The notes: generated from the letters alone by a model not told the origin. A stretch of DNA of 64,000 nucleotides from Effrenium voratum (GCA_963377175.1 CAUJNA010000585.1:1-64000); one strand, 5' to 3'; counted from the first letter of the stretch, positions 28,871-40,256 are shown. Numbers and translations are program-made.

Positions 28871-29892
28871 TTGCAGAGACGACAGGCCGAACCCAATTGA
28901 GTCTGAAAATGGACACTTTAGTCACTTGCTTGTGGCCTTTGCTACACCTATTATGTGGGGATTAGTGGTAGCTCAATGGGCAGCACTGCCTGCGCTCTCT
29001 GTCTGCTGGCCTCAATCTTTGTTTGGCTGGGGCGCGCCAACGCAATGTCGTGTTGGGGTGAGTCGCGATCGATATGGAAATCCAGGCTTCGCAACCCTTC
29101 GTCGTTTTTCCTTTTTCTACAAACCTCAAAACTTGGGGAAGACGCCGAAGCCTGGGGGATTGCTTGAAGCCGCCCTGCCTCTGGATCTGCCACGTGAACA
29201 AAGGGCGGTGCGCCGGCTTGATGTCTGCCTGCAGCGCTTCTTGAGACTGACTGCGCAATTGGTCATGACCATACTCAATGCGTGCGCAGGCTTGGAGCCA
29301 GACCCAGCACAAGATGCAAAGAAGGAGAACTTCTTTCAGGACCAGCTTGACAAGATTTGCTCCGGGGCCCGAAACTTAAGACGGTGCGCTCGCAGTGCTG
29401 CAAATTTGACTTCGTGCGTGCCCCAAGACCGTGAGTGTCAGCGGAGCCGTGGCCTCTGCACGGGCAGTTGCGCAGGAGCCGGATTTGCAGCCTCAGCGAA
29501 AGTTTCCCTTCCAATGTTAATGTTGAACCCTACCAAGAGGGCGCCTTCGAAACCGCACGAAGACACATGCACCGATGTCCATCAACGCCAGTTCCCAAGC
29601 AGAGTGAAGTAAGCTCAGACTTGCCTACAGCTTGTTCCATCGTGCCAACCAGCTCAGTTTCCTACGTGTTTATGTTTCAGCACGTGGCAGTGTGTCTACG
29701 TTTCCAGGGTTCTGAAAATTCCCGAGGCTGCTGTTTTTGACAGAAGACCGCGGCTTTTCCCCCAAGGGTCACCTTCAAGAAAATCTTCGCAGTTATGTTT
29801 GGGCGGCCCCTCTCAAAAAGCCTTGGCCTGAATCGCTGGTTTGAAAGTCAACGTTTTTCTTTTCCTGCGACAGCGCCGGTTCATGAATACAC

Positions 29893-29915
29893 ACATATAT
29901 ATATATATATATATT
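29893..29915. repeat. (AT)n microsatellite
   Basis: About eleven AT units following ACACAC. Confidence 0.9.
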
Positions 29916-30689
29916 ATTTTTTTCAAGGTTGCGCCGTCGCTACAGGGAAAACAGGGCGAGTTGGAGGATGTCATGTTGACCGCTAGTCTGAGGGCCCGCA
30001 GCGACGAGTTTCCGCCTGCAGGACTCTGGCCTGGAAAGTGGTGCGTGGGCTCGAGAAATGAGCACGTACAAGCGCAAGGGGTGGAGGTTTTATCGTGAGT
30101 TCTTTGCCCACTGCCCTGTGCCGGTGGACAGGGGTGCCAAATGTCAAACTTCCGGATCCCGCGAAAACATAGCTTTTTCAAAAACAGCGGGGCTTTTGAT
30201 TCCAACAGCAGCGTAGCTGCGATGGTTGCTGTCTTTGGAGCACAAACTAGGTCAGAGGCGTATCTGCTAAGTTCCGAGCTTGCAGGCTGCGCAACTCGTC
30301 CTGTCAGCGCGCTTCGCCTTTTGCGCCAAAGACCCACCCGCCAGCCATGTTTTACTTCTCATGTCTTGCAAGCCAGCAAGTGTTCTACAGGTTTCTCCCA
30401 GGTTTTTTCTTTGGGTGTGAAACTCCCGTTTACAAGCTTCAGAAGTGTGGAGTGGCTTAAAAACCAAGGCCAACATGCGATATGTGCACATAGCCGGCAA
30501 AGCAACATGTAGAGCTTGGCTTCAAGGAAACACGCTCGGATTTCCATCGATGCGGCTATGCGAACCTTTGAATGAGGCTTACTAGCGCCCTCCTTCGCTT
30601 CTTCGTTCTTTTTGAGACCCTGAGGAACCAATCTTTGTCGAGATCCCTGTCGGGTCGTTGGGCCCATCTTCGAGCACTAGCGCTACCAC

Positions 30690-30835
30690 AATGCAACTGC
30701 CAGTGCTTCTGCCTCACAAGGTGGTGCAGCACTTGTTTCTTGAAGCGGGGATAGAGGTGGACACGCGCTGCATCCGCAAGTTCTGGAGCCACATGCGAGA
30801 CTTGTTAGCCTTAGCTCAAACTTTTCAGGGTTATC
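30690..30835 (+). CDS. Exon: LPVLLPHKVVQ segment of the dinoflagellate family
   Basis: Reads MQLPVLLPHKVVQHLFLEAG then CIRKFWSHMRDLLALA. In the family this LPVLLPH..W.H segment precedes the LYGDE module. Its 5' limit is uncertain because the frame is open upstream from about 30,634. Confidence 0.55.
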
Positions 30836-30948
30836 AAACGCATTTTTTGTTTTTACAAGGTGAATGCGCTCAGGGGACGTCGGCGAGCCGCACTCTGCCC
30901 AGCTTTTTGCAGCCTACGGCGATGCTGTTTTTGAATTTTGCCCTATAG

Positions 30949-31184
30949 GGGTCTATGGGGACGAGGCTGTCTACGGTTCCACAAACGATTTGAAAATGCT
31001 GCAGATCCACATGGACCTCCCTTTGTGGAGACCTGCTTCGGCTCGCATGAGTCGGTTCCTGCTTACCACAGTGCGGCGCGGCTTCCTTCTAGGGCCCGAG
31101 TCGCTGAAGCCCGTGTGGGAGAGAACCCCAGCTGCACTCAGGTTCCCGTGCGCTGTGTCGCAACTATTTGTTGACGGTCTTTGA
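30949..31184 (+). CDS. Exon: VYGDEAVYG module
   Basis: Starts after TTTTGCCCTATAG (AG at 30,947-30,948) and reads GVYGDEAVYGSTNDLKMLQI then LPLWRPASARMSRFLLTTVR. The YGDE ... LWRP.S.RMSR pattern is a hallmark of the same repeated family. A resemblance to the middle part of KDZ/Plavaka-type transposases crossed my mind but is unproven. Confidence 0.6.
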
Positions 31185-31628
31185 GGAATTATTTGGAGCC
31201 TGAACCTTTTACTCCTGAACTTCGACCCGGAAACCAACGCGGCTCTTTTCAAGCGCCCTGCGAGGACTTTCACATAGAACACGAAAACCTCTTTCTCCCT
31301 TTTGCTCTCTCCAAGCTCCTGCGCCAGGAGGTTCGCCCTGACGGAGATCAGAGGTGATTGGGCCTGGCACAAGACTGTGTGGGGGCTCACCAGGCGGGTG
31401 GCCAGTTCAACGCGGGCTTTTTTTTTAAAAAAAAAACGGGTTTGCTATAATCCCTCCTTCTTTCAGAACGCGTAGGTTGACAAGCAAACACAAGTTACAG
31501 GGTGTCCGTTGGCTTTTGTTGTTGTAAGTGTCTGGCGCTCGATTTTTTGGGCCAAGCGGGCCTTTGTCTTGGTTCAAAAGAATCGCATTGGTTTGCGAAA
31601 AACTCATAGCGAGCAATTCCTGTGGCAG

Positions 31629-32222
31629 GTGGTACAGAGCTGACATGATATGCTATCGTTGCAACGCAAGTGTCAGTGATGAGCCAAGTTATTTGGATTG
31701 GGAGGCTTGCAAGGTCTCAGCAACAAGCCCGGCTGAGTTCATAGAGGAAGTGGCAGGGCATTTATGCCCATTGGCGCTTTCTCTCAGCAGCTTTCACCCC
31801 TGCTTGCTGAAGTATTGTAGCATGCACTGCTGCAATCTTGGGCTGCTATTCACATCAAATGGAAGCTCCTTGGCCACCCTTCTTGAGTTGAAGTATTTCG
31901 GGGATGGCTTGTTGCCAGAACAAGTTGCGGCAGCGTGGAATGATTTTGTTCTCTGGAAGAAGCAACACCGAGTCCGCTGTTCACAAACACGATTCACTGT
32001 GAAGATGATTTTCAAGAAACGGCATGGAGGATACATGAGCACGAAAGCTTTTTGCGCCCGAGTGATCGCTGAGTGGGTCCAAGATATTTCAATGCATGCT
32101 TGGATGGGAACAACTCCGCCAAACCGGGTCTTCGGGCAGTACCTCTTGGCGCACCCATCACACAGGACTGAGGATCCGCGCCTTGTGCACCAAGCCGCAG
32201 CCACGATGCTAGGGCTGGTTTA
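31629..32222 (+). CDS. Exon: CxxC and SMHxxNLG module
   Basis: After CTGTGGCAG the frame reads RADMICYRCNASVSDEPSYL, PLALSLSSFHPCLLKYCSMH and CNLGLLFTSNGSSLATLLEL, then FGDGLLPEQVAAAWNDF, RCSQTRFTVKM and STKAFCARVIAEWVQD. The CYRCNA zinc-ligand-like pair, SMH..NLG..NGS and K.F.ARV..W elements are in the order I recall for this dinoflagellate family. The exon is uninterrupted for about 198 codons. Confidence 0.65.
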
Positions 32223-32559
32223 GAGTTGCTTCTTGCAAGGCCCCTTCAAGTCGGGCGCCAATCAAACCAAGAGCCCGAACGTTCATCCCCCGTTTCAGAA
32301 ATGAACGTTGACCCAACTAGACGGCGAAGCAAGTTAAACAATGGTTTTTTGCCGCCCCAGGATTAGTCACGGCGCGCTTGTTGGAGGGGGGGGCTAGGCT
32401 TATGTTTGTCTCCAGCTGGTTGAGCCAAGGACAGGGATCAGCCGCTGGTTTGGGCTGCAAGAAAGATGCGGCCGATATCTGCGCTATGGCATTGTTTTTT
32501 GGAAAACCAAACCCTTGAACACTCGAAACCCATAAAATGTTGGGTTGACTTATGTGACA

Positions 32560-33092
32560 AGCCGCTTCCCAGGACTCAAGATCAAGCGCAAGCTATTTAC
32601 GATGCTGGAATTCAATTCTTGGAGCAGCACCTGGCCCTCACAAAAATCGCAATCAGGAGAACATAAACTGTGCAGCGCAGCAACGGTTATGCAATAAATT
32701 TGGCGTTGCAGGACCAAGCGACTGCAATGGATAGTGAAGCCAAAGTTCCACGAGCCCTAGCTGCAAACATGTGCTGTAAGCTCACCTCCGTTTCACCCCT
32801 GTTAAAGGGCCCCGTTTTCAACTCAAGACCTGGTTGGCCAACAAAGGCCATGTGGCACTTATTGGAGGACGCCCGTGCCCTTCGCTTGAACAGCCGCTTC
32901 ACACATTGTTATATCGATGAGGATCATGTTGGTTGGTGCAAAAAACTCTGGAGCCGCGCGCGGGCTTCGCAGCAAGAACGACAAGTTGTCCGGCTGGCCT
33001 CTTTGCGGCTTCGAACCATCAAATGGCGGGTGAAGCAATTGAATGCACAGGTCCGTAGCCGGCTGCTAAAGGCAACCAGGAAATCAGGGTAA
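32560..33092 (+). CDS. Terminal exons of the dinoflagellate family gene
   Basis: A short piece (DQAQAIYDAGIQFLEQHLAL, 32,580-32,650) is followed from about 32,815 by PGWPTKAMWHLLEDARALRL then NSRFTHCYIDEDHVGWCKKL, ending in a basic tail and a stop at 33,092. The NSR ... DEDHVG pattern ends the family's conserved module. The boundary between the two exons is not resolved. Confidence 0.5.
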
Positions 33093-33119
33093 ATGACCCA
33101 ACTTGTGGCTGAGCAACTT

Positions 33120-33760
33120 CGTGATCTACAAGAAGACCCCAACGAAGACGGCTTGGAAGCGTGCTGAACACCTGGCAAGCTACTTGGTGGGCACGGAGTT
33201 CTATGGCTTGCTCATCAAGAGTAGCAAGTGCGGGAAGTCCATGCTGGACAGGAGAAAAATGCAGGATGTGGAGGTGAAGAAGGTGCGGGGAAGAAATGAA
33301 GGATCGCGCAACACCATACACCATTTGCCTTGTGCGTGCAGAACGGATAGCAACTGCCCGAGGCATGTGTAGACGAGTTGGGATTGGCAGGACCCGTCAT
33401 CTGGATCGAGAAGGTGACGGCCATTCCAACCAGCATCAACAGCAGTGACATCGGCACCAAGTCGATTGCGAGGGCAAGGCTGCGTGTACTCATGTTCATT
33501 AATCGCAAGATTGGCGATGACGAGTTCCACGAGATCGAGCGCAAGATGCTGTGTGACAAGGGCGCCAAGAAGATCCTAGGGCACCTTGAAGGACGATTAC
33601 AGAATGGCTCTGGTGGTGGCTTCTGCCAATTTGGTCACAGCCAACGGAGCCACGCAAGCTCAATGGGAGAAAGGAGATTGGATTTGGATGGCGCTGGCCA
33701 TTTTGGCTGGCATTGGAGCCTTGAGCCTAGGGCGATGGATTTGGAGTTTCTTCATCGACA
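33120..33760 (+). pseudogene. Ty1/Copia remnant: RNase H 3' end and C-terminal tail
   Basis: The first piece reads SPTKT-like YKKTPTKTAWKRAEHLASYL then VGTEFYGLLI, the connection just after the reverse transcriptase. A second frame reads VTAIPTSINSSDIGTKSIAR and RLRVLMFINRK, the RNase H end with the T..N..D.GTK motif of Copia elements. A third frame (from 33,586) adds a hydrophobic tail WIWMALAILAGIGALSLGRW. The RNase H centre between the first two pieces is missing and the frames do not join, so this is a dead fragment. Confidence 0.65.
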
Positions 33761-33905
33761 GCACCGCCTTCGGGTACCTGGGCAGCCTGGCCGAAGGAGC
33801 AGCAGCCCTTGCGCCCTGGGACGTTGGCTGCCACGGCTGCAGTCGAGCAGCGGCGACGGCGGGCCTGGCCGTGGGGATTGCGGGCGGAGCAGCCCGGGGC
33901 ACGGG
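33760..33905 (+). pseudogene. Fragment of the virus-like Gly/Ala hydrophobic protein
   Basis: Reads FGYLGSLAEGAAALAP ... AAATAGLAVGIAGGA, which aligns with FGYLGGLAEGAAALAP ... AAATAGLAVGLAGGA at 7,720-7,545 (minus strand) at both protein and DNA level, with a short deletion in the middle. It is joined in frame to the Copia C-terminal tail at about 33,760. This is a second, partial copy of the viral element. Confidence 0.65.
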
Positions 33906-33939
33906 CTGGGTGCTCGAGAACACGCTCTTCCGGCCTCAG

Positions 33940-34126
33940 CATGCAGACTGCCGAAGTGAGGCCTGAAAGGCCCGAGAGGGCTAGGCTAGGAAGAGGATCA
34001 TCGGTCCGGATCACCCCTGCTGGGACGGTGTATCGCACGCATGAGCAGTGTCCGCGTTTTAGGCACGCCAAGCAGTACAATAAGTGCACTAAGTGCTGTG
34101 GGTTTGAAGGCGGCATGTCAGAGTGA
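33940..34126 (+). pseudogene. Copia-type C-terminal tail with Cys/His residues
   Basis: Reads MQTAEVRPERPERAR then ITPAGTVYRTHEQCPRFRHA and YNKCTKCCGFEGG, ending at 34,126. A TPAG..Y...C / C..C ending is, as I recall, common at the C-terminus of dinoflagellate Copia polyproteins. It follows the virus-like fragment, so the retroelement may flank it on both sides. Confidence 0.4.
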
Positions 34127-34139
34127 TTCGGGATTTCAG

Positions 34140-34449
34140 TCACACCCACAGCATGGCAGTGCTTGGGTGCTGCCTTGGGCGGTGCCTTGGGTGCTGCCTT
34201 GGCCGCGGGCGCTGCCTTGGGTGCAGCCTTGGGCGCCGTCTTGGGCTTTGTGGGAAATCTCACCCTCTTGGGACGGAAGGGGGAGTCCGCTTCATACGCC
34301 GGCTCCGTGGGCAGGTCGGCGATCATTTTTTTTCTCTTCGGCAGGGGCAGCTCGGGCGGCTTGGGCTTGTTTTTGCTGCCCGGGGGCCTGCCTCTAGGCC
34401 TTGGCGCCGGTACATGTGCATTCACCGCGTTGGAGGCTCTTTTTGCCAT
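34140..34449 (-). pseudogene. AT-hook / PKA-repeat basic protein, second virus-like fragment
   Basis: ATG 34,449 gives MAKRASNAVNAHVPAPRPRG with the AT-hook core RPRGRPPGSKNKPK, then LPKRKKMIADLP, RPKRVRFPTKPK and an APKA/PKAA repeat like that of the protein at 8,969. No stop follows the repeat; the frame simply runs on antisense through the Copia tail, so the 3' end is lost. The AT-hook binds minor-groove AT DNA in other proteins; here a genome-condensing role is inferred. Confidence 0.5.
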
Positions 34450-35197
34450 TGAGAAAAGGCGCAACCGTCCGCTCGACAGTTGCTCCAAGTGGTGTGGGGC
34501 GCATCGGGGCGCATCAAGCACATTGTTTTTTGGTAGCAAGCCGCGCTGGCAGGAATCAAGGACTCTTTTGGGTGATTACGTATCAGCCTTTGGAATTTTT
34601 GTGCACCGATTCACAATCAGTTGGGACGCTCCCGTGATGGTTTGGTCAACAATTCTCGAGCTGCTACAAACTGTCCAGAACAATCATGGTTGCGTTATGA
34701 GCACTCAATTTGCATTCTCGCAATCGAGCGCAGTTAAACTGTTGTTCGCGTTGCAGTTTTGAGTAACTGGGTGCGATACATTTGTCAGGCGTTGTTGTTG
34801 CCTTTGGATTTGTGCGGCTGTGATGGCATGGCGGATTGTGTCATTTGACCACACGGACTGGGATTGAGAAGTCTATTCAGATACATACCAAATTGTGACA
34901 GTTTTGAGAAGTGTTTTTCCTTTATGTGGGATACCACATAGTTCGGGAAAAATGGGTAAACATATGCAGTGTGCCTTTTGTTGACATTTTGGACTCGTGC
35001 CCTGCACAAGTTGTGCTTTCATGTGTCAATTGCGTACATGCTGCGCCCCGGTTTCTGCCCAGACTCAGAATTCTTACTGCATGATAAGTGACCAGGCTTG
35101 GTTTTGAGTTGATGAAGCCAACACGTGGCAGTCCTTTTCTCAGGACTATGTGAAACATGACTGTACGCTTTGCCACATTGATCGTTGCTGTTTCTAG
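34450..35197. other. Intergenic region upstream of eL13
   Basis: No gene seen. AT content is higher than in neighbouring DNA. Confidence 0.4.
35180..35197 (+). promoter_or_regulatory. Candidate splice acceptor in the eL13 leader
   Basis: GTTGCTGTTTCTAG ends at 35,197, 52 bases before ATG 35,250, after a pyrimidine-rich run. In dinoflagellates the spliced leader is added at such sites, so this could be the trans-splice acceptor; a cis intron is also possible. Confidence 0.4.
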
Positions 35198-35249
35198 GAT
35201 CAAACGGTTGCGGCGAGTAGGGCTTTGCTGCCTTGGAGAGGCCAGTGCC

Positions 35250-35906
35250 ATGGGGCACGGAGGCAACAATGTCATCCCGAATGTGCACTTCCGAAAGGTC
35301 AATGGCTGCCAAGCTGGACGCAAGAACCGGGTCTTTATGCGGACCTGGCTGAATCAGGCCGGCCGAAAGAAGCGCCGCGCAAATGCGCGCAAGGCCAAGG
35401 CCGCCAAGGTCTTTCCCCGGCCAGCGGCTGGGTATCTGCGGCCCGTGGTGCACCCGCCAACCCAGCGCTACAACATGAAGCTCCGTCTTGGCAAGGGCTT
35501 CACGCTGGACGAGCTGAAGGAGGCGAAGATCCCGCGGAAGATGGCTAAGACCATTGGCATTGCGGTGGACCACCGACGCCGCAACAGATGCACAGAAAGC
35601 TTGCAGGCCAATGTGGAGCGCCTAAAGCTGTACATGTCCAAGCTGATGGTGTTCCCCAAGAAGTCCGGCACGAAGGCCGTGCGCAAGGGAGACACCCCGC
35701 GCTCGGAGCTGCAGAACGTGGCTCAGAACAGCCTGAAGGAGATCATCCCCGTGGCCAAGCCAACGAAGCGGATCAAGGCGCGCGCCATTACGGAGGCCGA
35801 GAAGAGCGAATCTGCCTACAAGAAGCTGAAGAAGGCCAGAACTGCGGCACACTACCAGGGCGACAGGATCAAGAAGGCCAAGGCCGCCGCTGCGAAGGAA
35901 GCCTGA
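35250..35906 (+). CDS. RPL13: 60S ribosomal protein L13 (eL13), intact, 218 aa
   Basis: ATG 35,250 starts MGHGGNNVIPNVHFRK. The frame is open for 218 codons with no intron. Conserved eL13 features are all present: the basic RTWLNQAGRKKRRANARKAK, KVFPRPAAGYLRPVVH, RYNMKLRLGKGFTLDELK, TIGIAVDHRRRNR and the Lys/Ala-rich tail ending KKAKAAAAKEA. The length is close to the family norm of about 205-215. The protein is part of the large ribosomal subunit in the cytoplasm. The upstream in-frame extension to 35,157 has no homology and crosses the candidate splice acceptor, so this ATG is chosen. Confidence 0.93.
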   Translation: MGHGGNNVIPNVHFRKVNGCQAGRKNRVFMRTWLNQAGRKKRRANARKAKAAKVFPRPAAGYLRPVVHPPTQRYNMKLRLGKGFTLDELKEAKIPRKMAKTIGIAVDHRRRNRCTESLQANVERLKLYMSKLMVFPKKSGTKAVRKGDTPRSELQNVAQNSLKEIIPVAKPTKRIKARAITEAEKSESAYKKLKKARTAAHYQGDRIKKAKAAAAKEA

Positions 35907-36552
35907 AATCCCATGCCATGCTCGCCACTGTCGAAAAAAGACCGCCTGTGCTTTTAGTTTAACTGTCAACCACTAAATTCAACTTTCGCCAACGGATTAG
36001 GGATTGGGATTAGCCAACACTCCATGTTGAACACCACTGCCACTTCCCGCTCGCACTCGCAGCTTGAATCAACCCACGGCACATCACTTCACCCACTAGA
36101 CTACACCAAAACCAGCGGACGCAAATTGCTGTGCCGCAGAAATAAATGGAGTGACTTGAGAGACTTGCAGAACCAACCCACCTTCTTAGGGTTTAGGGGC
36201 TTTGCTTGTGAAATGCACCCCAAACTTTTGATCAGTTGCCTGCGAGCATGATCTGCCAGTCGTTGCTTTGCCTGCGGCTCGAAACAGTCGAGTAGAGTGC
36301 CTCTTTTCGCAGTGCCTTTGTGAGCAATGGCCAAGCTCTCAGCGGTCGATGAATAAAACCAGGGCACAGATGTTCCTTTCCATAGCATTCCTTTTAAACC
36401 GCTCCGTCTTTGGCCCGTGTTGCAGAAGTCCCCAGCTCAAGCTTGCAGGCTTTCAGGCAGGATCAGGCCACGCATGGCATGATCAGAGTTGCCTGCAAGA
36501 CAGACACACAGGCGCAGACACAGACGCAGACACACACTCACAAACAGACGCA

Positions 36553-36602
36553 CATATATATATATATATATGTATATATATGTATACATATATATATATA
36601 TG
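36553..36602. repeat. (AT)n/(GTAT)n microsatellite
   Basis: Two (AT)n runs separated by GTATATATATGTATACAT, preceded by (ACAGAC)n-type sequence at about 36,500-36,550. Confidence 0.9.
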
Positions 36603-36609
36603 CACCATG

Positions 36610-39600
36610 GTCCAGACATCCGTGACCACAATCGCATGACCGCCAGCGATTGTGGGCTAAACCGATGCTGGGCTTTTTTCCACTGAGGCGGGCACCGGAG
36701 CAGGTTACGACCTCTCGGTGACAACCTTCTCGCCAGATGGCAGGGTCTTCCAGGCAAGCTGCAGAGACATCTTCGTGAAGCCAAAAGGGGGGGGGGGAGG
36801 GAAACGAGCAGTGCAACTCGGTCAGGTGGAGTATGCAGGCAAGGCCGTGGAAAATAGCGGCACGACTCTGGCGATTTGCTGCAAGGCGCGACAGCTGCAG
36901 GAAGTACTGATTCAGGAAAAGGAATGTACCCATTCTTGTCCCTTTTCGGTGCCAGCATGTTTTTGGAAGTCAAGAACAGCCTCGTGGGAGATGGTGGCTT
37001 GAAACCTGCAGGATGGCGTAGTCTTTGCAGCCGAGAAGTTTCTGCATCTTGGCTCGCATTTTCAATTCAGCTCTGAGAGTGGAGCAACGCAATTTTAACG
37101 AAATCGCACGCACGCTTACTACAATTGCTGCTGGCATTTCTGTCAAGCTTGGAATTCAGGCTGTCCAAGATGCTGGTCCCTGGCACTGCGAAGCGAATAT
37201 TCCCGGCCAAAAGCTGAGATGATTTGGGATTGAAAGGGCCAGCTCCGCCGGAAGCTTGCCTGGCGAATGAGTTTTGTGCCAAGGGGGCGCTTATAGCTTG
37301 ACTATCAGGGGCAGGAACATGTCCAAGAGTCCCTTGGCTCCCGCTCTATGATTTTGATGACTGTTGAGTGGTTTTGGTTGGCAAGCTCTGGCTGATGATT
37401 GCCCAGTGGCATGGGACTGAAATAGCAAGTGGCCATTCCCCAGGAAGGCATAGAGAGCTGATCAGTTGAGTTGGAGTTTGGAGGTCCACCGGCGTGCGGG
37501 TATGTCCATCGCTGGCATGGTGGCCGATGCTAGGCAGATAGTCAGCAGGGCGTCCCAGTGGACTTCGGCATTGCGATTCAATGGGCATTGATCAAATTTG
37601 GGAACTTTAGGTGGTTGCCTTTGGCTTCTTAAAGCCATCCAAGACCAAAATCCATCCATTTTTGCATTTTTGGGAAACCCCTCCAACTCCCCTGGGCCCT
37701 CTCGCTTAGAGTGTGCGACTGAAGGCCGCACGAGCTGTTGTATTCAGAGGGCGGAGCAGAGCAGTCTGGTTTTTGAGTGTGAGGGCACGAGGCTGTCCAC
37801 TTCTCAGTCCCGTGCATTTCCATGACACGTGCCCAGGCCGTGCGCGTTCAGAATCTACGCTACGTGGCTGAATGCAAGAACAGACACGATGGCATCTCAA
37901 GGGACAGGCATCACAGACCAGTTTCAGCTTCTTCAAGCACCCCTTGCGAAAGCGAACGCTTTTGATTTACTTGTGGCTGGAACCCATAATGTGTACTAGC
38001 AGAAGCGATATGCTCGGCTTCGCTGGGGACTTGAGACTGGTTCCAACCGGAGATCCAAGGCAGTACATGAGCTCGTGAGCCGCAGCGAGAAGTGCAGATG
38101 GGGCATGGTGGCTGTGGAACCCTTGCCTCAGAGCCCGGTCCAAGAGTTGTGGGAGGCTGATTCAATCAGGCCATATAACATGAAGTGGAGTCTTCATCAG
38201 CACAGATGTGTTCTCCTTTCTCCAGCGGCAGCCAAATGGCAGACGCACACTCCTAGATTCATGATTCTTCATATGCATCCGCACCCATCTTGTGAGTCAT
38301 ACCGCTCATTTGGCTCTGTTGGCCTGACAGGTACTGCGAGGAGATCCCCCCTGAGCTCCTGGCTGAGCGCTTGGCCCTCATGCCGCCAGCTGTCATTGAT
38401 GGCTGCCTCGGACAAAGCACACCGAGCTGCCATGCGCGCCAAGAGTTGCGGCATGGACAGGGTGAAGGTGCTGTCCATAGGAGAGTCCGTATATGTTCGA
38501 ATCAAAAGTAGGCTGTCACTACCCCGGTGGCAAGCGTCAGCAGTCAAGAGCTGGGCCGTATTTCTGCAGAAGCGCTGAGGCTTGGGACTCTTCATGCATG
38601 CCTACACCCTGTGCGCACCGAACACGAGACGCTTTCCGAATGCCCAAGCGATTTGGGACTGAAGTGCCTTTTCGTTTCAAGCTCCGCGCCAATGAGGTTG
38701 ACGGTGGCTCTGATGTCCACGGATGCTACAACATTCGGATGCATTTGCAATGTTGCTAACAAGGGGTGGGGGATGTGACTGAGAATGCGGAAGGTCCACA
38801 ACGATCCATTTTTGATATTTGTGCAGCAGCCTCTCAACATCCTCAGAATTTGATTTCGACCCAAAGCATAGCACTTCCCCAGACCACCCGATGCGTCGCG
38901 GAGCACATATTGTCGCTCTGTACTGTCTTCTGAGTATTGCATCGATCAAGCGACTTCTTGCGTAGGCCTTCTTTCTGACTTCCTATGGGCCTCCCCGCTT
39001 GTGTAGAAGCGTTTGACCTGCAAATCGACAGATTGGAAAAGTTTGCCGTGGGAGGTACTGGTCTGTGCGTCCTTTCGGCTGCTCGGTGCTTCTTGGATGC
39101 GTGGATCAGGACACTGGCCAAGCCATCTTATTGCCCACAACAAGGTTTGTGCTAAAGTTTGGCTTGCTGAGGACAGTATTCAGGGAATCACCCGACACCA
39201 GCTGCTCTTGCAAGACAGAGAGAGAGGGTCAGACGAGACAGAACATCCTTTTGCAAGGGTACCAGTTGCCACAGACTTGAGTCCTGGTGTGCGTTTTCGA
39301 CAAATCAAGGCAACAGGCACGTAGATCGAGCGCAAAAGCTGACAAGGTGAGATACGCGCACAAACAGACACAAGCAAAAAACACACTAAAGAACAGCATC
39401 GCCAACCCCCGCCCCATCCTCACCACCTCCAGCCTCTCAAACTGTTACTTCATTTGACAGCCATTGCCAACAATTTTGCTCCACCTTCCCCAGTGGATGA
39501 CGCGGAAATCATGTTGTGGTAGCACTTGTTGGTCCACTTTCCGAGACAACTTTGATAAGGATTCTGGAGAAAGACACATTCCAACTCGAGCACGCCTTCA

Positions 39601-40200
39601 TTATCTGCACACCCTCGACGAGCGTCGGCAGATTTCTTGAATGCCGTTGATCGGCGACTTTGCGAGTTGACGTAAGCCGAAGGACACCAAGAAGCCTAGC
39701 CTCTTCACCATTGATCCCAATGGCATGGTCCACAAGTGCCCATGTGCTTGCAAGTCATCTTGAGGACCACAAAATGAGCCATTACGTGCAAAACCCAGGG
39801 TGAAGAGACTCGGTTGGAGAGTTTGAGGAAGCCACGCTTCGCGCCGCTAGGTACACGGCTACTGCAGAGGGTAAGGGTGCGCCTTGGGTTTTGGGGCGCG
39901 GGTTTCAGGTTTGTAGGTCCTGGCAGGCTTTCGAGGGAGGTGTAGCCAGTTGCCTTCACCCAACTGACGTTTTGGAAGCGTGCCAGGCAAGCAGGCAGCA
40001 AAGACTGAGATTGAGAAGGTTTTGGCGTCCTCCTGGCTGCTTGCATGATAACTTTGGCCTGGGAGCGGAGGTGTGAGGGTGACAGTGTTTGGATGTTGTG
40101 CCGTGGGAGGTCTCAACACTCGGTTGGTGGCATTGCGGGTCTGAGATGTCGACGGCCAGGAACAACCCTGATCTGACTTGCGAGCAGGCGCTGGTCCATG
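36610..40200. other. Intron-rich or intergenic region, little recognisable
   Basis: Mostly non-coding. Exon-like pieces include about 38,340-38,480 (YCEEIPPELLAERLALMPPA after CCTGACAG) and, in another frame at about 38,400-38,510, DKAHRAAMRAKS ... GESVYVRI, which has a faint Copia integrase C-terminal look. Neither is firm. Confidence 0.3.
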
Positions 40201-40214
40201 CCGGCAGCCCCAGC

Positions 40215-40256
40215 AAAATGGGTGTACCATGTTGGGGTAGGTGCACCACCCATTTT
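40215..40256. repeat. 42-bp foldback repeat
   Basis: AAAATGGGTG (40,215-40,224) and CACCCATTTT (40,247-40,256) form perfect 10-bp inverted arms, with further GTACC/GGTGC pairing inside. Confidence 0.6.

Noticed and set aside
33690..33715. GCCATTTTGGCT word resembling the dinoflagellate spliced-leader core
   Set aside because: It lies inside a coding stretch (ALAILAG) of the Copia tail and lacks the GGCTCAAG end, so the 12-base match is probably chance.
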